Below, piece after piece: positions 1 through 6,059 of a stretch of 6,099 nt of DNA (position 1 is its first letter; each line of letters opens with the position of its first letter). Below the pieces are notes generated by a model. It was not told the DNA's origin. It saw nothing but the letters and a program-made list of their open reading frames with translations, and searched no databases. The position numbers were made by a program, and so were the translations under genes. Origin of the DNA: Acidobacteriota bacterium (lineage in GTDB: Bacteria; Acidobacteriota; Terriglobia; Terriglobales; Acidobacteriaceae); contig JAJZFE010000296.1 in NCBI GenBank assembly GCA_021798655.1, forward strand, positions 1-6,099, written 5' to 3'.

Positions 1-22
1 CGAGATGAGGCTGGCGAACTAG
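1..22 (+). CDS. fliG: Probable 3' end of fliG (flagellar motor switch protein), partial
   Basis: Reading in the frame that starts at base 2, the window opens with codons for E-M-R-L-A-N and a TAG stop at 20-22. Base 1 is C, which could end a Gly codon and give a GEMRLAN-like tail. Many FliG proteins end shortly after a 'RRLAE.GEM'-type helix and strand, and fliG is the usual gene upstream of fliH. The call therefore rests mainly on gene order plus six residues. It could also be the end of another gene or a chance frame. Confidence 0.4.
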
Positions 23-39
23 GTTCAGTCCGGGCACCG

Positions 40-705
40 TTGCTGGTAGGCCAGCTGCCAGGCCAAGTGAGGCGCCTGCAGTTTGAGCAGGTGGATTGTG
101 GCGTGAAGCGAGTGGCTGCAGGAGTGGAGGTGCAGGCCAAGGCGCTGCTGGAGGCGAAGGTCGCGCAATTGAACTCGGAGTTGAATCGACTGCGGCCGCA
201 GTTGGTGGACGAGTTGCACGCTGAACATGCACTGGAGTTAGCTGGTGTGCGCGAGGAGTATGAGCGGAGCCTGCAACAGGAGATATTGCGTGCACAAGGT
301 GCGGTACGAGAGGCTTGTGATCGATTCCGTCTTGATCGCGAACGATACTTTGCAATGGTTGAGGTAGAGGTGGTGAAGCTATCGCTGGCGATTGCGGCCA
401 GAGTGCTGCACAGGGAGAGCAGCCTTGATCCGATGCTTCTGCAGGCAACGGTGCGGGTAGCCTTAGGTAAAGTTGCGGATGAGAGTGGAACGGTAGTGCG
501 CGTGCCAGAAGGGACGGAGCAGGGGTGGACTGCTGCTCTACGGCTGGATATGGATGAGAGTGTGTCCGTGGTGGGCGATACGTCCTTAGCACCCGGGGAG
601 TGTGTGTTGTCGACCAGGCTGGGAAGAGTCGAGTTAGGCGTTGCGGCACAGTTGGCAGAGATTGAGCACGGGTTCTTCGATCTGCTACAGCAGAGGCCTG
701 GCTGA
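40..705 (+). CDS. fliH: FliH, flagellar export ATPase regulator/stator
   Basis: FliH is the cytoplasmic partner that dimerises, binds the N-terminus of the FliI ATPase and docks it at the C-ring and export gate. The protein of about 221 residues shows the family layout. Residues ~15-100 form a long Glu/Gln/Arg/Leu-rich helical region suited to a coiled coil. A C-terminal domain starts with the conserved helix VVKLSLAIAARVLHRE (residues ~111-126), followed by the LDP..LLQATVRVAL helix and a strand (VVRVPEG), as in FliH/YscL/SctL proteins. The start is uncertain. The frame is open to base 1, but no ATG or GTG precedes TTG 40, which lies 17 bases after the presumed fliG stop and has only a weak AGG at 21-23. 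GTG 67 is an alternative, and a start before the window that overlaps fliG cannot be excluded. The stop overlaps the fliI start (TGATG). Confidence 0.87.
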   Translation: MLVGQLPGQVRRLQFEQVDCGVKRVAAGVEVQAKALLEAKVAQLNSELNRLRPQLVDELHAEHALELAGVREEYERSLQQEILRAQGAVREACDRFRLDRERYFAMVEVEVVKLSLAIAARVLHRESSLDPMLLQATVRVALGKVADESGTVVRVPEGTEQGWTAALRLDMDESVSVVGDTSLAPGECVLSTRLGRVELGVAAQLAEIEHGFFDLLQQRPG

Positions 706-2042
706 TGGTAGTAGCGGAACGCGATAGTTTAGACCATCACGGTGATCTGGCAGCCTATTTTTCGCAGTTGCTTGCGCGCCCGGCCTGGCGGTGGAGTGGA
801 CGCGTCATCGAGGCGAACGGACAGACCGTTGAGGCAGAGGGGCCGCTATGCTCGGTTGGCGAGGGATGCGATATTGTACGCGTCAGTGGCGAACGGCATC
901 GTGCCGAAGTGATTGGGTTTCGCGGACGCAGTGTGATCGCAATGCCGCTGGAGACGACGCAGGGAATCCAGTACGGAGACTCTGTACTGGCGTTGGGGGT
1001 GATGCCGAGCTTTGCAGTCGGAGCACAGATGGAGGGGCGGATTCTCAGTGCATTGGGTGAACCGCTCGATGATCTGGAAGCACCGAAGGTTCAAAGAAAC
1101 TGGCCGTTGGATGGGGCAGTGCCGCGACCGATGCAGAGGGTTCCGATTCGTGAGCCGCTACAGACGGGACTGCGCGTACTGGATGGAATGCTGACGGTTG
1201 GACGCGGTCAACGTGTGGGGATCTTTGGTGGGTCCGGGGTGGGCAAGAGCACGCTGATCGGGATGATGACACGCAATACTGCTGCGGACATTACAGTAGT
1301 GGGACTAGTGGGAGAACGCGGCCGCGAGGTGCGGGAGTTTGTGGAGGATTCGTTAGGCGAAGAGGGGTTGCAACGATCAGTGGTCCTGGTGTCTACATCA
1401 GACCAAAGTCCTTTGTTGCGAATGCGTGCGGCGATGGCTGCCACCGCGGTTGCAGAATTCTACGCGTCCCAGGGAAAACATGTGCTGCTGGTACTGGATT
1501 CGCTGACGCGCTATGCGATGGCTGCTCGTGAAGTTGGTCTGGCGGCAGGAGAGCCGCCGGCGAGCAAGGGGTATACGCCTTCGGTGTTTACCAAACTTGC
1601 GAAGTTGGTGGAGCGGGCGGGCAACTTTACGACGGGTAGCATTACGGCGTTCTACACGGTGTTGATGGAGGGCGATGATCAGCAGGATCCGATTGTCGAC
1701 TCGGTACGGTCGTTGTTGGATGGCCATGTGGTGCTGTCGCGGGAGCTGGCGTCGGCGGGGCACTACCCTCCGGTGGACGTGCTGGACTCACTTAGCCGAT
1801 TGATGCCAGCGGTGACAACGGAGGAGCATCTGAGTAAAACCATGCTAGCCAGAAAATTGCTATCGACGCATGCTCGCTCGGAGGACCTCATCCGAATTGG
1901 AGCGTACAAGGCGGGGATAGACGTTGCACTGGATCGGGCGATCGAGGCGATGCCCAGGTTACGTGAGTATCTGCAGCAGACGAGTCGGGAGACGCCGTCG
2001 ATGGCGGAGTCTATCAAACGCTTTCTTGGCCTGGAGATTTGA
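705..2042 (+). CDS. fliI: FliI, flagellum-specific type III export ATPase
   Basis: FliI is a hexameric F1/V1-type ATPase that sits under the flagellar export gate. It releases substrates from chaperones and helps drive export of rod, hook and filament proteins. At 445 residues it has the normal length. An N-terminal beta-barrel region (~1-105) precedes the ATPase core. Visible motifs are the P-loop GGSGVGKS (175-182, Lys181), the catalytic-Glu loop GERGRE (203-208), Walker B VLLVLDSLTRY with Asp265, the EPPASKGYTPSVF segment, and the ATPase alpha/beta signature PPVDVLDSLS (355-364). The C-terminal helical part continues through R.LLSTHARSEDLIRIGAYKAG. No key residue is missing. ATG 705 overlaps the fliH stop by one base and has AGAGG at 692-696, which favours translational coupling. 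An injectisome homologue (SctN) is less likely because the neighbours are hook genes. Confidence 0.97.
   Translation: MVVAERDSLDHHGDLAAYFSQLLARPAWRWSGRVIEANGQTVEAEGPLCSVGEGCDIVRVSGERHRAEVIGFRGRSVIAMPLETTQGIQYGDSVLALGVMPSFAVGAQMEGRILSALGEPLDDLEAPKVQRNWPLDGAVPRPMQRVPIREPLQTGLRVLDGMLTVGRGQRVGIFGGSGVGKSTLIGMMTRNTAADITVVGLVGERGREVREFVEDSLGEEGLQRSVVLVSTSDQSPLLRMRAAMAATAVAEFYASQGKHVLLVLDSLTRYAMAAREVGLAAGEPPASKGYTPSVFTKLAKLVERAGNFTTGSITAFYTVLMEGDDQQDPIVDSVRSLLDGHVVLSRELASAGHYPPVDVLDSLSRLMPAVTTEEHLSKTMLARKLLSTHARSEDLIRIGAYKAGIDVALDRAIEAMPRLREYLQQTSRETPSMAESIKRFLGLEI
2033..2036 (+). promoter_or_regulatory. Ribosome binding site that fixes the fliJ GTG start
   Basis: GGAG lies seven bases before GTG 2044, inside the last codons of fliI. 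It supports the GTG over the in-frame ATG 1924, which would make a 40-residue Arg-rich N-terminus wholly inside fliI. Confidence 0.6.
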
Positions 2043-2043
2043 C

Positions 2044-2496
2044 GTGCTTTCGAAACAGAGATCCTTGCAGCGATTAGCGGCACTGTACGCAGTTGTGGCC
2101 GAGGCGCGTTCCTACGAGTTGGAAGTTGCCGCGATGAGACTACACGAGACCGAGATGGCTATTGCAGGGCAGCAAGACCTTGTTGCGGAAGCGTCAGCGA
2201 GTGGACGTTTAGCGCTGCACACGGAGAGTTCTCTGGATCGGCGAGCCGCTGAGGTGACTGTGTTGGCAGCTGAGCGTGGCGTTGGTGTGCTGATGGAGCG
2301 TCGGATGGTACATGTAAATCAGTGTGAAGCCGCGAGAGCAGAGTATGTTATGTGTCGACAGCGCAGCGAACAGATGAGGGAAATAGTGGATGAGATGCTG
2401 GCGGAAGCTGGCAGCGCTGAGGTGCGCGCAGAGCAGTCGAGATCGGATGATCGCTATGTTGCCCGCAAGCATTGGCTATCTCAGCAGCGGTCCTGA
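2044..2496 (+). CDS. fliJ: FliJ, flagellar export chaperone-escort protein
   Basis: FliJ is a small cytoplasmic coiled-coil protein that inserts into the centre of the FliI hexamer, like the gamma subunit of F1, and links it to the export gate protein FlhA. It also recycles chaperones. The 150-residue product matches the family length (~145-150). It is almost entirely predicted helix, rich in Ala, Glu, Arg and Gln, and begins LSKQRSLQRLAALYAVVAEA, a typical FliJ N-terminus of the form 'R.LQ.L..L....E'. The sequence is poorly conserved in the family, so the call relies on length, helical character and position directly after fliI, with one base between stop and start. The start is GTG with a good GGAG site. 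A longer frame begins inside fliI but is not credible. The gene ends 74 bases before the chosen fliK start. Confidence 0.86.
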   Translation: MLSKQRSLQRLAALYAVVAEARSYELEVAAMRLHETEMAIAGQQDLVAEASASGRLALHTESSLDRRAAEVTVLAAERGVGVLMERRMVHVNQCEAARAEYVMCRQRSEQMREIVDEMLAEAGSAEVRAEQSRSDDRYVARKHWLSQQRS

Positions 2497-2542
2497 TTCG
2501 TGTCGTCGGATGAAGTATTCCTAATCGTTATTCCATCTTGTA

Positions 2543-2558
2543 TGGCAGTGTATTTGCA
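2543..2558 (+). promoter_or_regulatory. Candidate sigma-54 (RpoN) promoter before fliK
   Basis: The 16 bases TGGCAGTGTATTTGCA match the sigma-54 consensus TGGCACG-N4-TTGCW except at two less conserved positions after the -24 TGGCA. GG (2544-2545) and GC (2556-2557) are exactly 12 bases apart, the required spacing. The motif lies in the only sizeable gap between fliJ and fliK. Hook genes, including fliK, flgD and flgE, are RpoN-dependent in several groups, such as Pseudomonas and Campylobacter. The predicted transcription start is near 2569, only about two bases before ATG 2571. That would make the transcript nearly leaderless, or would point to a later start codon. No activator site was identified. 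Confidence 0.5.
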
Positions 2559-2570
2559 GCTACAGGATGC

Positions 2571-4052
2571 ATGAACGTAGGACGGAATGAAGTATCGATA
2601 GGCCTGGTAGACAGCTCGCTCGGAGTTGGCGTCAGCAAGTCATCCATCGAGCTTCCGGTGTCCGGTCAACCTCCAGTGTCGTTCGCATCGCGATTTGTTG
2701 CCTCGCATCTTCCGCTCAAGGGCATTCTTCTTCGACAATTTGCGCCGGACCCGGTAAAAGCTATTGCAGTTGTACCTGGAATTTCTTTGAATGAAGGAGG
2801 CAAGCAGACGATTCCTGCAAAGTGCGGATTAGAGAAGACGTTGGCGGTTAGCGAGAATAAGACGCTGGCTGGCAGCGATAGCAAGTCCGGTGCCAAGGCG
2901 GAGCGTCAGATATCGTTGCCTAGTTGCCCAACGTCTCTCCCGGCTGTTGCTGTTTCTATCTCCGCGTCAATGTCTGCTATCGATAAAAACAATGCACTTA
3001 GACATCCTGAAACAATTGATAGAGCTACAAAAATACATGTTGAAGCTACGAAGCAAGTGGTAGTTCATGCTCTGGTGCATCGAGGCGATGCAGCACCGCA
3101 ACAAGTGCAGGGCATGGGCCATATAGTTGCACCCCCTATACAGAACGTAGCTCTCAACAGAAGTGAACCTCCTATGGCGGACACGAAGCTGTTGCCTGAC
3201 TCCAGCGTCACGGCTTCTTATGACACGAGAGACCGGATAACGAAGAGCCAAGTGCGCCCATTGAGAGCTGTGCCTTTCACTGGAGTAACCCCAGACGTGT
3301 CGCTTCAGAATCCAATTGGAGGTGGTGTTGCAGGGGTGAGCGGAGATGGCAAATCCGCAGCTCCAAATCAAGATGTCTTGTTGCTGCCAAAACCATCGAT
3401 CCTTGAAAATGTCTTGCTCGTCGCACCGCTGACTCAGGGATTTTCGGTGTCATCGACAGGCCTGAGTATCAGTCCACGACTAACGTTAGTTGAGTCGAAG
3501 GTAGCCTTATCGTTGCTGGAGACACACGGGCACCAGCATGGTTCGGATCCTGCCGACGTGGCTCCTGGAACCAGCGGCTATTCTGTCGATGACGTGAGCC
3601 ACTCTGTTCTGCAGGCAAGTACCTCGGCGTTGGAAGTTGGATTACGCAATGGCGCTCATGGCTGGGTGAAGATTCGTGCCGAAGTTGATGGAGGTGGGCT
3701 GGTCAATGCGACGCTGTCGGCGAAGTCTGCCAGTGGACAGGAGATGTTGCATCGTGAGTTGTCGGGGTTGACTCGGTTTCTCCAGACGGAACAGGTTGCG
3801 GTTCAGCCATCGGTGGCGGAACACATCGTGGCTACTGGGTTGCACGCGGGAGCAGGGAGCTGGGGCGGCACCACCGATGCGCAGAGTGGTTCGCAGCCGA
3901 AGGGAGAGGAAAGACTGTCAAAAGTTGGTGATTCGCTCATCAGCAGCGGAGAAGGATCGGCACAAAGCGACACGTTAGCGAGTCGTGTCGTGGATGTGAG
4001 ACCACTGCTGCGAAATGGTGAGAATGGCGGCTGGTTGAACGTAAGGGTTTAG
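2571..4052 (+). CDS. fliK: FliK, flagellar hook-length control protein
   Basis: FliK is an exported molecular ruler. It measures hook length and, through its C-terminal domain, makes the export gate component FlhB switch from hook to filament substrates. From ATG 2571 the product has 493 residues. Residues 1-~345 are low in recognisable structure, rich in Ser, Val, Ala, Pro and Thr, as expected for the variable ruler part. Residues ~355-420 match the conserved Flg_hook domain in style: L..G.HGWVKIRAEVDGGG, then a strand, then S.QEMLHRELSGLTRFLQTEQV. The tail ends in GGWLNVRV. Bases ~2980-3070 are clearly more AT-rich than the rest, consistent with a fast-evolving linker. ATG 2571 has AGGA at 2564-2567, rather close. 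TTG 2538 would add 11 residues but has no ribosome site. GTG 2658 or 2676 are later options if the sigma-54 transcript is used. The gene lies 13 bases upstream of flgD. Confidence 0.87.
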   Translation: MNVGRNEVSIGLVDSSLGVGVSKSSIELPVSGQPPVSFASRFVASHLPLKGILLRQFAPDPVKAIAVVPGISLNEGGKQTIPAKCGLEKTLAVSENKTLAGSDSKSGAKAERQISLPSCPTSLPAVAVSISASMSAIDKNNALRHPETIDRATKIHVEATKQVVVHALVHRGDAAPQQVQGMGHIVAPPIQNVALNRSEPPMADTKLLPDSSVTASYDTRDRITKSQVRPLRAVPFTGVTPDVSLQNPIGGGVAGVSGDGKSAAPNQDVLLLPKPSILENVLLVAPLTQGFSVSSTGLSISPRLTLVESKVALSLLETHGHQHGSDPADVAPGTSGYSVDDVSHSVLQASTSALEVGLRNGAHGWVKIRAEVDGGGLVNATLSAKSASGQEMLHRELSGLTRFLQTEQVAVQPSVAEHIVATGLHAGAGSWGGTTDAQSGSQPKGEERLSKVGDSLISSGEGSAQSDTLASRVVDVRPLLRNGENGGWLNVRV

Positions 4053-4065
4053 AGGGAAAAAGGGG

Positions 4066-4560
4066 ATGAATATGGATGCTGTACAGATGAATACGATTGG
4101 CCCAGTGAGTTCTTCGGCTGCAGCGAAGGTAGCAAGCGCACTGGCACCGAGGCAGGTTGCCGTAAAGGTAAGTAGCAGCACGTCTGCCAGCAGTGTGACG
4201 AGTACTGGCGGCGGAGCAACGACGTCTACCTCCGGAGCAGCGACGATCACTTCCAGCGACTTTCTAACGTTGTTGGTGAGCGAACTGAAGAACCAGGATC
4301 CGACGCAGCCTACGGATCCAAACGCATACATACAACAGTTAGTGGGAGTAAACAGTCTGCAGCAGCTGATGCAGATTAATCAGGGGTTGACGACCATTGA
4401 GCCCGTGAAAGGTGCGACGGCGCCGATCGCTGCACCAACCGCAGCAGTTACTACACCTTCGGTGTCAGCGACAACATCCACTGCTGCTTCGGCAGCGACG
4501 CCCGCTGTGAGTGGCATCAGGCATATAGCAGCCATGCTGCAGTCTTTGACAGGGCTGTAG
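4066..4560 (+). CDS. flgD: FlgD, hook assembly scaffold/cap protein (short form)
   Basis: FlgD is exported to the tip of the growing rod, where it caps the hook and lets FlgE subunits polymerise beneath it. It is discarded afterwards. The diagnostic N-terminal motif is complete: SSDFLTLLVSELKNQDP (63-79), then TQPTDPNAYIQQLVGVNSLQQLMQINQGL up to ~108, closely matching the family pattern FL.LLVAQLKNQDP..P.D...F..QLA..S.L.Q. At 164 residues it is much shorter than the classical ~220-230, and what follows the motif is an Ala/Thr/Ser/Pro-rich tail with no visible tudor/FnIII-like C-terminal domain. Residues 1-60 are also Ser/Ala/Thr-rich. Two in-frame ATGs compete. ATG 4066 has AGAGG at 4051-4055, and ATG 4072 has AAGGGG at 4060-4065. 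The difference is two residues. It lies 13 bases after fliK and 93 before the chosen flgE start. Confidence 0.92.
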   Translation: MNMDAVQMNTIGPVSSSAAAKVASALAPRQVAVKVSSSTSASSVTSTGGGATTSTSGAATITSSDFLTLLVSELKNQDPTQPTDPNAYIQQLVGVNSLQQLMQINQGLTTIEPVKGATAPIAAPTAAVTTPSVSATTSTAASAATPAVSGIRHIAAMLQSLTGL

Positions 4561-4640
4561 CTGTATCGAGAGTTTGAGACAACCAACACCGTTCATTGCT
4601 GCCAGTGCGATGAGGGGATGGCATCAATCGACAGCAAAAC

Positions 4641-4646
4641 AAGGAG
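4641..4646 (+). promoter_or_regulatory. Strong ribosome binding site for flgE
   Basis: AAGGAG ends seven bases before ATG 4654. This is the strongest Shine-Dalgarno match seen ahead of any gene here, which suits the hook subunit, needed in more than a hundred copies per flagellum. It decides the start against the in-frame ATG 4618, whose product would carry 12 extra Arg/Lys-rich residues before the conserved MGSFSIALTGL start. Confidence 0.8.
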
Positions 4647-4653
4647 AAGAGCC

Positions 4654-5880
4654 ATGGGATCATTTTCAATTGCTTTGACGGGACTACAGGCCGATTCGGT
4701 AGAACTGAATACGGTGGGCAATAACTTAGCGAACCTCAACACAACCGCATTCAAAAAACAGAGCACAACGTTTGAAGATCTGTTTTACCAGCAGATTGGA
4801 ACCTCAGGCTCGAACAATGCGCTGCAGGTGGGGGTTGGAACGAAGGTGTCGGGGACGGCAACGAGCTATGGCCAGGGGAGTCTTTCGACTACAGGGAACG
4901 CGACCGATATGGCGTTGAGCGGGGATGGTTTCTTTGTGGTGCAGCAAGGCGGTGTCCAGTCGTTGACGCGGGCAGGAAATTTTCAGTTGAGCTCGCAGGG
5001 CACGTTGACAACAGTAGATGGTGCTCAAGTGTTGGGCTATCCTGCGGTGAATGGAGTGGTGAGCGGAAACACCACATTGTCGCCGTTGACCCTGCCGGTT
5101 GGATCGACGGAATCGGCCAAGGCGACGCAGAGTTTCTCCATCACCGCGAACTTGAATGCAGGAGCTACAGTGGGTACGCAGTTTGCTACTCCGCTGACAA
5201 TGTATGACTCGTTAGGACAGAGCCATGTTGCGACCGTGACCTACACGAAGACGGGTGCGAATACCTGGGGCTATGCAGTGACACTACCGACTGCCGATGC
5301 AGCAACTGCCAGCGGCAATACGGGCACATTGAGCTTTAATGCAGCAGGAAAGCTGACGTCGCCTGCGTCCAGTGTAGGCGGGATTGCCTTTGGTGGTTTG
5401 ACGGACGGAGCCAGCAATCTCAGCTTCAATTGGAATTTGTACGATGCAAGCAGTAATCCGATGATCAGCCAATCGACAGCAGCATCGACGACGACTGCCA
5501 GCAGTCAAGATGGATTCGCAAGTGGCATCTACCAAAGCTTTGCGGTGGATTCTACGGGCCTGATCACGGCAACGTTCAGCAACGGGCAGACAACCAATAT
5601 CGGACAGGTAGCTGTTGCTTCGGTGGCCAATGAGCAGGGACTTACTTTGACTGGCAACAACAACTATGTGACGACGGCTGCATCGGGTCTGGCAAGCTTT
5701 GGCGTTGCGGGAGCAGGTGGCCGAGCGACGATTCAGGACAGCGCCCTGGAGCAATCCAACGTGAATATCTCGACTGAGTTCTCCGACCTGATTGTGGCGC
5801 AACGAGCCTTTGAGGCCAATTCAAAGACTGTAACGACATTCGATACCGTGGCACAAGATGTGATCGGCATGATTCGTTAG
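4654..5880 (+). CDS. flgE: FlgE, flagellar hook protein
   Basis: FlgE builds the curved hook, the universal joint between rod and filament. The 408-residue product is close to the classical length (403 in Salmonella). The N-terminal rod-type helix is complete: SIALTGLQADS (5-15) and NTVGNNLANLNTTAFK (19-34). FEDLFYQQI and the D1 strands follow, with GDGFFVV (90-96) and LTRAGNFQLSSQGTL (104-118). The middle D2 (FlaE-like) domain includes TMYDSLGQSHVATVTYTK around Tyr184 and a Ser/Thr/Ala-rich surface region to ~300. The C-terminal helix (362-408) holds LEQSNVNISTEFSDLIVAQR, then AFEAN and FDTVAQDVIGMIR, the signature end of axial proteins. It has no signal peptide, as expected for type III export, and no Cys. 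The terminal helices rule out the distal rod proteins FlgF and FlgG less firmly than the FlaE-type middle does. The flgD and fliK neighbours support the hook call. Confidence 0.96.
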   Translation: MGSFSIALTGLQADSVELNTVGNNLANLNTTAFKKQSTTFEDLFYQQIGTSGSNNALQVGVGTKVSGTATSYGQGSLSTTGNATDMALSGDGFFVVQQGGVQSLTRAGNFQLSSQGTLTTVDGAQVLGYPAVNGVVSGNTTLSPLTLPVGSTESAKATQSFSITANLNAGATVGTQFATPLTMYDSLGQSHVATVTYTKTGANTWGYAVTLPTADAATASGNTGTLSFNAAGKLTSPASSVGGIAFGGLTDGASNLSFNWNLYDASSNPMISQSTAASTTTASSQDGFASGIYQSFAVDSTGLITATFSNGQTTNIGQVAVASVANEQGLTLTGNNNYVTTAASGLASFGVAGAGGRATIQDSALEQSNVNISTEFSDLIVAQRAFEANSKTVTTFDTVAQDVIGMIR

Positions 5881-5913
5881 GCATAGATTAGCTCGCTACA
5901 GAACGGTCCGCAA

Positions 5914-5965
5914 AAAACGGGATGCAAGTTGGAGAGGGATACTCCAATGACCAGCATCCCGTTTT
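5914..5965 (+). terminator. Nested hairpin terminator after flgE, possibly bidirectional
   Basis: AAAACGGGATGC (5914-5925) is perfectly complementary to GCATCCCGTTTT (5954-5965), a 12-bp stem. The 28-base loop contains a second stem, TTGGAG (5929-5934) with CTCCAA (5942-5947). On the + strand a short T run (TTTTCT) follows. On the other strand the A run at 5912-5917 would give the U tract, so it may work both ways. It starts 33 bases after the flgE stop and would close the fliK-flgD-flgE unit. The U tract is short and the loop large, so efficiency is uncertain. Confidence 0.7.
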
Positions 5966-5972
5966 CTCAGTT

Positions 5973-6035
5973 GTGGCCAGGAAGCCTCAGTTTCCGTGTG
6001 GAACTTCTTATCCACGCCTGGCCTAAGTTGGCCAC
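5973..6035. repeat. GGCC-containing inverted repeats before the last gene
   Basis: Three pairings share the same bases. GGCCAGG (5975-5981) pairs with CCTGGCC (6017-6023). GTGGCCA (5973-5979) pairs with TGGCCAC (6029-6035). TGGCC (6019-6023) pairs with GGCCA (6030-6034) across a six-base spacer. A small stem, GTGGA (5998-6002) with TCCAC (6011-6015), sits inside the first. They cannot all form together. They could be an operator dyad or leader-RNA structure, but GGCC is self-complementary, so chance is a real possibility. Confidence 0.35.
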
Positions 6036-6044
6036 TCACATGCG
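6029..6044 (+). promoter_or_regulatory. Weak sigma-54-like promoter before the last gene
   Basis: TGGCCACTCACATGCG has GG (6030-6031) and GC (6042-6043) exactly 12 bases apart and keeps TGGC and TGC. It misses the first T of TTGC and the A/T after it. A predicted start near 6055 would lie about five bases before ATG 6060, much like the geometry at fliK. A match this loose is expected by chance somewhere in the window. Confidence 0.22.
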
Positions 6045-6059
6045 ATGGATGTAGGGACT

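Noticed and set aside
1398..1763. 121-codon open frame on the - strand inside fliI
   Set aside because: It is antisense to the FliI catalytic core, with Arg/Gln-rich composition typical of a shadow frame.
705..2042. FliI as an injectisome (virulence type III) ATPase SctN
   Set aside because: All neighbours are flagellar hook and export genes, and no needle, translocon or secretin gene is visible.
1924..2043. Upstream extension of fliJ inside fliI
   Set aside because: It would add an Arg/Trp-rich stretch unlike FliJ. GTG 2044 has a proper ribosome site and gives the family length.
2967..3371. 134-codon open frame on the - strand inside fliK
   Set aside because: FliK is variable here, so an antisense gene is less easily dismissed, but the frame shows no recognisable domain and no upstream signal on the - strand.
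4143..4165. TGGCAC followed by TTGCC in flgD as a sigma-54 promoter
   Set aside because: GG and GC are 16 bases apart instead of 12, and it is inside a coding region.
4618..4653. Earlier ATG for flgE
   Set aside because: The added residues are not FlgE-like, and AAGGAG at 4641-4646 fits ATG 4654 exactly.
5284..5802. 172-codon open frame on the - strand inside flgE
   Set aside because: It is fully antisense to a clearly conserved gene, has Arg/Cys/Ser-rich shadow composition, and no ribosome site or neighbours on that strand.
5850..5866. TGGCAC sequence near the flgE 3' end as a sigma-54 -24 element
   Set aside because: No GC occurs at the required 12-base spacing (the bases there read TGA), and it lies in conserved coding sequence.
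6023..6049. Sigma-28 (FliA)-like promoter, CTAAGTTG followed by GCGATGG
   Set aside because: Only about half of the positions match TAAAGTTT-N11-GCCGATAA at either possible spacing, and it overlaps the GGCC dyad.
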